From contig NW_026947486.1 of NCBI RefSeq assembly GCF_034190915.1, positions 17,696,001-17,760,000 on the forward strand: a stretch of DNA of 64,000 bases, in the 5' to 3' direction. A model generated the notes under the pieces. The model did not search any database and was not told where the DNA came from. It saw only the letters and a list, made by a program, of their open reading frames with translations. The position numbers were made by a program, and so were the translations under genes. This DNA is from Cavia porcellus (taxonomy: Eukaryota; Chordata; Mammalia; Rodentia; Caviidae). Positions 56,298-64,000 of the stretch are shown here, piece after piece (position 1 is the first letter of the stretch; every line of letters starts with the position of its first letter).

Positions 56298-57001
56298 GGG
56301 GGCACAAGCAGGCAATGGGAATGCCAGGAAGAGAACAAATCAACATCTCCTGAGATCCAGCCACTTTGGAACTTGGAGGGCTGGGCAAGAAAGCAGTAAG
56401 TCCTCCTTACTGGTAAGCAGCAGCAGTGCAAGTGAGCTGCAGGCATGCCAAGGAGAGAACAAGTCAGTGTCTCCTGTGAGCCAATCAGCACGTGGGCTGA
56501 GAATCAAATGCCCCATTCCCCACCCCCCACCCCCGGTTTATTAACTGGAAGGTGTGGAGGACAGCCTGAGTTGATAGGATCAAGGCACAAAAAGCAACTA
56601 AACGCTTGTATTGTTAGGTTCGTTATGCTGACCTGGGGCCAGAGGTCTGAACATATCTTGGGAGGATGACCATATACAATATAGAAAATATGGGGGATTT
56701 CCTTCTATCTTCTCTTTGAAGACAAATATTCTTTTCACTGCTTTTGCTTTGTTTTGATTAATTGTTTTGCTCTATTCAATATTCTGTTTTGATAGGTTTT
56801 ATAATGTTCTGTTTGGGCTTTGATTTTGCTATACCTGATTGAATGCACAACTATTGTGAAGATAAGATATACTATGGTACCTATAACTGTTTTCCCAGTA
56901 TCCTATTCTGAAGTTCTGTACCAATTTCACTGCACTGTATTGATTGGTTTTATTCTGTCTTGGGTTTTTTTTTATTTTACTTCCTTAAAAACTAAAAAAC
57001 A
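56298..57001 (+). mobile_element. L1-tailed small retroposon, copy 2
   Basis: The 704-bp unit is flanked by 'gaaaaaaaattg' (56286-56297) and 'gaaaaaaaaaattg' (57002-57015). The 5' part has imperfect repeats ('atgccaggaagagaacaaat' and 'atgccaaggagagaacaagt'). Then comes 'cctgtgagccaatcagcacg', with a CCAAT motif, matching 'cctgtgagcgagtcagtgca' in copy 1. The 3' half is two L1-3'UTR-like units ('tgacctggggccagaggtct ...', 'gcacaactattgtgaagata') ending in an A-rich tail. No ORF is shared between the copies. Confidence 0.6.
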
Positions 57002-57148
57002 GAAAAAAAAAATTGTTATCCAATGCTCAGTTGTTGGGATGACTTGACACACATACCAGCAGAGGACTCTGCATGCCCACAGCAGTTCACGAACCACTGG
57101 TTTAAGGAAATATGTTTGGTAATCAGGTTGACAAGGAATGATTTGTAA

Positions 57149-57575
57149 TAGTTAAACTGTGGTATCAACTTGAATAAGAAATGCCCAGCTGATTGGTTTA
57201 CCATAGTTCTGGGGGTATCTGAATGAAATACTTATTGAAGAAGCAAGACCCAGCTTGGGTGTGTGTGACACCAATAGATTTTTGGGCTGTGTGGAGTAAA
57301 AGGGAAAGAAGGAAATTTCATTTCTGCTCCTTTTGAGGAGCTCGAGTCCTCATCATCACATTTGAATGCTCATCACTAGATTCCCAGTGCAGACTCATTT
57401 GTTTTCCAGCACACTACTAACTCTTTAGTTTACTGACACAGATTCATATGGGTCTCTGGAGTGAGTTCCAGGTCCTTGACTAGGTCTTTGGGCTGTCCAG
57501 AGATTAAATGGCACTTTTGCATGCTTTCACACCTCACTATGCAGCAGCCATTGTAAGCCTATCTTCCCAAAAGTG
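57149..57575 (+). mobile_element. ERVL-type LTR, 3' copy
   Basis: 'taatagttaaactgtggtat' is followed by 'caacttgaataagaaatgcc', 'gagctcgagtcctcatcatc' and 'cagcagccattgtaagccta'. It is homologous to 52936-53360 and in the same orientation. The LTR pair plus pol remnants indicates one ERVL locus of about 4.6 kb. Confidence 0.68.
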
Positions 57576-57720
57576 TTAAAGACATCATATTAGAGGGATA
57601 CATGCATGCCCATGTTTATAGCAGCACAATTCATAGCTAAATAATATGGAAATAGCTAATCATGGAATAATAGCTAAATCATGGAAACAACCTCAGTAAG
57701 TGCTATCAATATATACTACA
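57576..57720 (+). mobile_element. Short L1 ORF2 3' fragment
   Basis: 'gcccatgtttatagcagcac' and 'aaatcatggaaacaacct' match the conserved ORF2 3' region. It has small internal duplications ('tagctaaat..atgga'). Confidence 0.68.
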
Positions 57721-58376
57721 AATCTATACCAAATAAAAATATGTAAACAAAAATTGAAAAATGATAAGAATAGCCATTCATCCTGAAGTGATAAACTTTA
57801 CTGACAGTATGAAATCTAACCAGGGTACAAAATCTCACATTTAATTCAGAGATGGTTAGCCTAGAGTAAGCAATTTGTATTTTTAAAAATCAAGCAAGGA
57901 GTTTGATTGCAAGCTCAACACAATCTTAGGGGGCATCCATGCACTTCTGTGTGGCCCTATTTGAACAGTAAAGAGAATTATCATTGTCTGTTTCCATCCA
58001 GAAGGCCTGTGAAATCTCTGGCAAATGTCTGTGAAGATATTAAAATCCATTAGTGCAAAGACACTTACACAAATCAGTATATTCATTATTCCATTGATAT
58101 GACACAAGTCCATTGTAAACTCACTGTGGTAGGATGAGTATTCCATATTGAAATTGTTGTAATTACTACCGCAGTGTAACTTACCAAACTCCCTAATACA
58201 ATGTGCTTTATTTACTTTTTAAAACTATTTGTTATAAAACACTAAACCTCATCTTGTTCCATGAGATATATTATAGTTGTCTGTTTTTAACATGAGTTAA
58301 ATGCTATGAAATATGAATTATTTACTTCTTATTATGCAGAATCCAAATTTATAATAATAACATGGTACTTTTCTTT
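57721..58376. other. Unassigned; possible minus-strand exon-like tract
   Basis: No repeat is recognised. At about 57920-58020 (minus) a pyrimidine-poor acceptor-like 'aatatcttcacag' precedes a short open stretch (L-Y-C-S-N-R-A-T-Q-K-C). This is too little to call a gene. Confidence 0.35.
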
Positions 58377-58467
58377 GTGTGTGTGTGTGATGTGTGATAC
58401 TGTGGATAAACCCAGGGCTTAGCACATAGTAAGCAGGTTCTGTACTACTGAACTACATCCCCAGTCA
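58377..58467 (-). mobile_element. (TG)n and old ID SINE (minus)
   Basis: A short TG run (about 58377-58400) is followed by the antisense of 'gactggggatgtagttcagt', an old ID body with 'gcttagcacat..gcaggttctgtactactgaactac'. Confidence 0.72.
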
Positions 58468-59148
58468 CAATAATAATGATTCTGGCACCTTAGGTGACAG
58501 TGATGGTGCTCAACACAAATTCCCTTGCCCCTCCCCTATGTGCATTTAAAAATACCTATTTTAGATATCTGTAACTCTGCTGAAGTTGCCCTGCTTACAA
58601 GAACAGGTAGGGCCCTATACATGTAAAACTGGAAGTTTGGAAAAACTAATATCTTGCAGACAGCCACCAACTTATGGTGGATGGGAATTGAAAGGTAAAT
58701 ACCCCACCTTCCTACTTCCTTGGCTGAGATAATCCTGAGGTGTGTCTTCTACAATGGCTCCTAGAGTTACCCAACAGGATTGCACTCCAGTAGCCTACAC
58801 TGCTAACTTGCTGGAAGATAAATTCTCTATTGATTTCTTTCTCTTCCTTGCTATATATCCCCAATCTTCAATCAATGCTTGCTGGAATTCCTCCAAAATT
58901 TAGTCACTAACACTCTTAGTACTTGTCTCAGGGTCTACTTCTGGGGAAATGTAAGTTAACCACTAAATTACTTTTTAACCCACTTTGTGTGAAAGGATCA
59001 GTGAAATATAAAGTGGATATTCTTACTTTGAGTATATCCATAGGAGTATGGTATATGCCATTTGTGTCACAGCAGAATAAAGGTTGAAAACTGCCACAGG
59101 GTGTGTACCTGATACACTGTGTTGCAAAGTGACTTCAAGAAGATATTG
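58468..59148. other. Unassigned unique sequence
   Basis: I see no gene or recognisable repeat here. Confidence 0.5.
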
Positions 59149-59295
59149 TAGCTAGGTGTGGTGGCACACACCTGTAATCCCAGCACTTGTTGGGAGGCTA
59201 AAGCAGAAGGGTCACCATGAGTTCTTAGCCAGTCTGGGCTACGTAGTGAATTGAAGGCCAACCTGAACTACACAGAGACACCCTGTTTTGCATAA
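59149..59295 (+). mobile_element. B1-like SINE
   Basis: 'tagctaggtgtggtggcaca' is followed by 'cacctgtaatcccagcactt', 'gccagtctgggctacgtagt' and a partial internal duplication 'gaaggccaacctgaactaca'. Confidence 0.85.
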
Positions 59296-59329
59296 ACCAA
59301 AAACTACATAAAGAAAGAAGAAATTGTAA

Positions 59330-59515
59330 CCAAGTATGGTGGTTCATGCCTATAATCTAAGCTACTCCAGAGACTGAGGCAGGAAGATTAAGAATAGAGG
59401 CTAGCTCTAGCAATTTGGTGAACTTCTGTCTTAAAATAAAAATAAAAAGAGCTGGGAATGTAGACAAGTATTACAGTGCCTTGCCCCTTGCATTTGATCC
59501 TCAAGTACTGCAAAA
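59330..59515 (+). mobile_element. Chimeric B1-dID SINE
   Basis: A B1-like left half ('caagtatggtggttcatgcc', 'agactgaggcaggaagatta') is joined through 'ttaaaataaaaataaaaaga' to an ID-like right half ('gctgggaatgtagacaagta', 'gatcctcaagtactg'). This is the second B1-dID in the window. Confidence 0.75.
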
Positions 59516-60725
59516 AAGAAGAAAAGGAGGAAGAAGCAAAAAAAGGGAAGAAGAAAAAAATTGCAACTAAATGGAAGAAGGAATTCTAGAGAACACAGTA
59601 TCATACTTTACTGTTTCTCCAATCCCAGTTCAGGCAGGTCCACTGAATTTTGGTTCATAGCAAAATCCAAATAATCCTCATTTCTGAGAGGCACAAGTGT
59701 GTACATAAGGAGGCAAAGAAAAATTAGGAAGAGTTTCATTTTTTGTAAATACTGAGAGACTTCATCTCTTTTTTTTCTTCTGGAATTGTGAGATAAGGGC
59801 CCTTGAAAATATTCTTCTTGGAAAAGCAAGAAATCTAGCAAAAACTGTCAAAAATTTTCTTCAAGACTGAAAATTAAAGCTCAAAATAATCTTAGGAATG
59901 TTTATTCAAGAAAAATGCCTAAATCTTTGTAAGAATATTGTGGCATTTAAACTTATCCTATCCCAATCCTGCTTTCCCCAACTTTGTGATAGCCCTAAAA
60001 GTCAACAAAACCACAAGTACGGTGATTGGAATGTCCAATAGTTTAACATTCACTATGAGAGGAAAATAGATTTTGAGATCTCCAAAACACCCAGCCCCAG
60101 AGAATGCTACTATTTAATCTGCATGGCTGTTCATTAAAAAGTTCCATTTTCAAAGTTCATCTTTAATTGACCTGACTCAGCCTTTTCTGTATAAAAACTT
60201 ACTCTACACAAATACTCTGGAGGGCATTTGTAAAACCGATTACTGGCAACCTGTTAGCATCACAGCTGCCTGAGGTGGCATTACCAGTTGGGATAAATGA
60301 GGTTAAAAAATATTTAAAATGAAAATCTGTGGAGTGAGATGTTCATAATGTGTTCTGAGAAGTCTAACATAGTCCAGGGAATCAATCAGAAGGGCATAAA
60401 AATGTGCTGATCTATATGCATGTCAAGAAAGATGTTACAAGGTCCTGAAAGAGTTCTATGTGATCTTGAGACTTTGTACAAGAAGGAAGTGAAGGCTAAG
60501 ACAGAGGTACAGAGGTTCTGAGAAAATGTCAGAGTGGTAAGCATGGGGAAAAAAGCTCCCTGAGAATTGGTGGACAAACAGTGAAATATAGAAATGTGAG
60601 GAAAGTAAGGAAGAAGTTGGTACCTGGAACACAGGACAGATTTGAAGTAAAAAACTGAAGTCAACAGGGAAAACAAAAAGACAAACTTCAAGGAAGGAGG
60701 AGGCAGGCAGCACTGTCTCTCTAAG
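59516..60725. other. Unassigned unique sequence
   Basis: No gene or repeat family is recognised. Frames at 59608-59841 and 60386-60736 (minus) have no resemblance I can name. An A/G-rich stretch at 59517-59560 is the SINE tail. Confidence 0.5.
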
Positions 60726-61280
60726 CTCATACTCACAGCAAGGGAGGGACAGTTACAAACTGCAGTTGCTCAGTGATTGTTGGCTACAACAGAGGCTGGT
60801 GACTCCAAAGTCTGGTAACCCCAGAGACTCTTGTGGAGAAGAGCAACAGTGGAGCTGTGGGATGCACAGAAGCTGACAGAAGTGCTGCTGAGTTGTCCCC
60901 CAACTCCACCTCCAGGGATTAGCACAAGAGAGGGCAAATGGGTAGGAGTCATTTTGCAGATGGGCCAACTAAATCCCAGATCCTGAGCAACTGCTGGTTC
61001 CACCTAGTGGCTCTCAACAGAGACCACGGTGAAAACAGAGACTGCTGCAAGCTGAATGGGTCTGGTTTCACTCTCCAAGCCAGAAACCAGGCTTAATTTC
61101 AGTGAAAATAAGAACATAGGCTTGCTGGAATTGTCTTCTAGCCCTCCATGTAGCTTCTGCTGGCTTGATGGGACTGACCAACATGCATATGAATTCTGCC
61201 TATGTTGAGTACCAGTGGCAAGAGACAAAACATTAAGTGGGCTTTCTTTTTCTTTTTAAATTTTTTTCTTTATATTCTAT

Positions 61281-61347
<67 letters not shown>

Positions 61348-62744
61348 CCCCCCTCCGGTTGCTTTTGCTGTTCTTTCAATATGAGTGTGATTATTTCTTC
61401 TAGATTTGTTGTTGTTGTTCTGTTCTGTTCTTATTCTTATTTGTTCCTTCTTTCTCCACCCCCCACCGCGGTGTTCTCTACCAGTTTCAAAAGTAGGGGA
61501 GCCCTGCTTTGCCCTTTAGACTTGCTTCTACTCTCTTCCTTTCTTCTATTTATTTTTTCCCAAACTCTTTCTAAATTTCCTCCCCTGTGGGTAAAATTGC
61601 CAGATTGGTGGCTGATTTACTACATACAATTTTGTGGGTTTTGTTATACAACCACAAGTCTAATTCATATGGTTAAAGGTGGCAAATTAATAGTTACCTA
61701 AGTTTCTCATTTTCTAGGTATGTTTAAGGCTATTATTTTTGCTTACTGTACCACTTTAACTAGGGCAACATAATTGTTCTAACCAGTTATTCTTCTTGGG
61801 ATACCAAGAATGGATTGCCTAAAAGTCACATAAAATACTATATAGTTCTGTGCCAAAAACAAAAGGGACAGGGCCAAGTAGATAGCAACTTCTTATCACC
61901 AATAAATTATAGAGGTATGATTTTGCAATGGACTCAAAACTCAAAAACCAGCTACCCTTGGAAGACACTTCGGAGAAATAGTCACTTCCTAAAGGTTCTA
62001 AATACTGGCAGTAAAGCTATTCATCATAAGAAATTTACAAGGATCCACCAATTAGTTAAGATTTTAAAAATTACAAAACAAGAAGATATTAAACAAGAAT
62101 GAAACCCACACTTCCAGCTCACCAAAGGCAAACCAAGGGGCAATGAGGTGGCATAATCTCAAAGCAACCCATCTGGACTTGCTGAGGTGGTAACAACAAA
62201 GCAGATGAAAGAGACACTAGAAAACATTAAAATCAGAAAATAATTTCACACATAGCTACACAGAAAGTGACTTTAATGAAAGGTATGCTTAATGACTCTA
62301 GAACAAACTCAGATTTGTTTTTAATGGAGGAGTTTATGAAAATGGTGACAATCACAAATGGCCAACATAGGAAAGAAATAGATTCAAACAGATATCCAGG
62401 AGATTAAAAATTCTGTTGAACTTAAATGCCACAGAATGACCCAGTGTCAGGACAGGATGCCACATATGGAAGACAGGATTGTAGTCAATGGTCAAAAAAA
62501 GAAAGATTTCCCAAAAATAGTAAGGAAACATGACAAATCAATCCATCACATGCTAGTTGATACAAAGAAAAATGACATAGAGTTAATAGGAGTCAATGAA
62601 AAAGCAGGCAATAGCACAAATTAGATGAAAAGTTTGTTCATAGATGTTGTGCCAGAAAATTTCCCTGGCAAGCAAACACACTTTGATAAATAGATAAGTG
62701 AGGTTTATAGCACTCCAAATAGCCAGGATCAAAAAAAAAAAAAA
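60726..62744 (+). mobile_element. L1 5' UTR and ORF1 start (older copy)
   Basis: A moderately GC-rich block (60726-61230) is followed by a pyrimidine-rich tract with (CT)n, AT-rich sequence ('gggcaacataattgttctaa') and an ORF1 start at 62099 (M-K-P-T-L-P-A-H-Q-R-Q-T), closely like the host L1 no. 1 start at 3307. The coiled coil and RRM begin in broken frames. It is cut at an A run near 62730 by L1-E. Confidence 0.58.
61283..61339 (+). repeat. (CT)n microsatellite
   Basis: About 28 CT dinucleotides followed by a C run, within the L1 5' UTR pyrimidine tract. Confidence 0.97.
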
Positions 62745-62749
62745 AGCCT

Positions 62750-63330
62750 TTCCTCCGTGTGCCCAGCATGGGCATACAGGACCAGGAGATCTGCCTCTGC
62801 CTGCTGGGCACCACCACTGGAAGGCCCTTTCTTCCAGCTCAGGCAGAGAGAACCAGAAGACCCACCTCTGCCTGCCAGATGCCACCACTGGAAGATCCTT
62901 TTCTCTGTGTGCCCAGTACATACAGAGAGAATCAGAAGACACACCTCTGCCTGTCAGGCTCTGCCACTGGAAAACCCTTTCTGCCATATACCCAGCGCAG
63001 GCCAAAGGAGACAGACAGATCCACTTCTGCCTGCTAAACACCACCACCAAAAGACCACACCCTACAGGCTACCAGTGTTAGCAGAGAAAAGCAGCAGATC
63101 CACCTTTACCTTCAGGGAGCAGCCACCAGAAGGCTCCTTCCTATGGGCAGCCAGCAGGAGCAGGGACACACAGCCAGGTAAGCCCTGTGCATCCGTAGGC
63201 TACCATTGGAGGCCCTTTGTTCCCTCAGACAGTCATCACCCACTGCAGAAACAGACAAACACACCCCTGTGGGGCTGCCACCATTGTGGGAGTCACAGTG
63301 TAGACATACAGGCTGAGAGAAGCACCCCAC
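62750..63330 (+). promoter_or_regulatory. L1-E 5' UTR tandem monomers (~78 bp, about 7 copies)
   Basis: The anchor 'ctctgcctg' or its diverged equivalents lies at 62795, 62866, 62945, 63025, 63104, 63182 and 63264 (spacing 71-82). Each unit also has a 'ccaccactggaaggccc'-like block. Open frames on both strands across the array (up to 199 codons) follow from repeat structure and GC content. Confidence 0.85.
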
Positions 63331-63541
63331 CTACATGCACCCTTGATCATCAGTAAAGCCCTAGTGTAGTTGCATAGCTCTGGAGAAGCCCACTCCACAC
63401 TCTGCTACCTCCCTGTAAGTCTGGAATTAAAGGAACTTGAGTGCCTGTCCTATCCCCCTACACTGCCTAGGGGTAGCCAACATGGGAAGTGCCTGGGGCC
63501 CCACAACCACCTTGCTAGGAGGAACCAAGGAGAATGTCAAG

Positions 63542-64000
63542 ATGGAGGAGCAAAAGGCAAACTCAGACCTCTAGCCCACACACAATAAGTCTGGGAGATA
63601 AGCTCATGGAAGAACTGAAGTCACACACCTGAAATCTTTGAGAGGATAACAACTGAAGTAAGGAAACAACTTCATGAGATTGGAAAAGCAGTCAAATCAG
63701 AAATAATTCTCAGGTAAAAGAAATCACAAACATATGAAGAATTGTTCAGCAGGTCTAAAGAAGATACAGACAATAAAGAAGAGCATAGGAACACGATGGA
63801 AACCTTGAATGAATGTAGAAAACAATTACAATGCATGAAACAGATTCAAAGAGAGATGCAAAAAATTAAAAATTCAATCAAAAGCTAGCAAAACCACTTG
63901 AAAGAGACTGAAGATAGACTTTCAAACCTTGAAGACAGGATTACAGCTAGTGAGCATAAAAGGAAAGATCTCTAAAAATAACACAGAATCAAGAAAAAAC
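63542..64000 (+). pseudogene. L1-E ORF1 start, partial
   Basis: ATG at 63542 reads M-E-E-Q-K-A-N-S-D-L and then TAG at codon 11, the same position as in L1-C. Coiled-coil sequence ('gaaacagattcaaagagaga', 'cttgaagacaggattacagc') continues to the window edge in broken frames. Confidence 0.82.

Larger units (their letters stand above)
62745..64000 (+). mobile_element. L1-E: L1 5' end, continues past window
   Basis: It starts after a 15-bp A run inside the ORF1 of an older L1 ('agccaggatc|aaaa'). Tandem ~78-bp promoter units (62750-63330) lead to a 200-bp linker and an ORF1 start at 63542. The 3' end lies beyond the window, so completeness and TSD cannot be judged. Confidence 0.8.

Noticed and set aside
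61237..61701. 154-codon Ser/Leu-rich frame
   Set aside because: It is a translation of a (CT)n microsatellite and pyrimidine-rich L1 5' UTR.
62750..63330. CRISPR-like array
   Set aside because: The units are contiguous diverged ~78-bp monomers with no repeat/spacer alternation, in a mammalian L1 promoter.
62757..63356. 199-codon plus-strand frame as a gene
   Set aside because: It spans the 78-bp L1-E monomers. Other frames on both strands are also open there, so it reflects repeat structure and GC content.

Overview
This window is mammalian, and most likely rodent, nuclear DNA. It contains no intact protein-coding gene that I can support. The rodent assignment rests on three kinds of repeat: many tRNA-Ala-derived ID-type SINEs (body 'ttagctcagcggcataagc ... 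gttcgatcccc'), 7SL-derived B1-like SINEs, and chimeric B1+ID elements (B1-dID type). The last are known from squirrel-related and beaver/gopher-related rodents rather than from mouse or rat. The species cannot be fixed from the sequence.

Layout. 0.3-17.2 kb is a nest of LINE-1 (L1) copies inside other L1 copies, with SINEs and a MaLR-type LTR. It includes a 4.8-kb L1 ('L1-B') inserted with a perfect 11-bp target-site duplication (TSD). 17.3-18.9 kb holds a decayed minus-strand coding-like tract and a small retroposon ending in an L1-like 3' tail. 19.3-22.4 kb looks like an old MaLR provirus on the minus strand, into which a processed ATXN3 (ataxin-3) retrocopy and later SINEs were inserted. 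22.4-26.3 kb is mostly unassigned unique sequence with a few SINEs. 26.3-52.9 kb is a second L1 nest: L1-A 28.5-32.9, L1-D 36.4-40.3, near-full-length L1-C 42.13-48.76, and a minus-strand L1 50.16-52.05. 52.9-57.6 kb is a degenerate ERVL-type element with LTR-like flanks and pol remnants, and a second copy of the small L1-tailed retroposon sits inside it. 57.7-60.7 kb is mostly unassigned with old SINEs. 60.7-64 kb contains two more L1 5' regions, and the last ('L1-E') runs off the window.

Nothing here forms a working pathway. The interest is historical. The ATXN3 retrocopy lacks exactly exon 4 and so records a splice variant. The L1 copies share related ORF1/ORF2 sequences but carry at least three dissimilar tandem-monomer promoters. 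Their 3' UTRs are built from ~150-bp tandem units. Two copies of a 440-704 bp retroposon with its own 5' repeats and an L1-like tail may be an unnamed non-autonomous family. Family assignments are from recognition, not database search, and boundaries are approximate unless a TSD is given.
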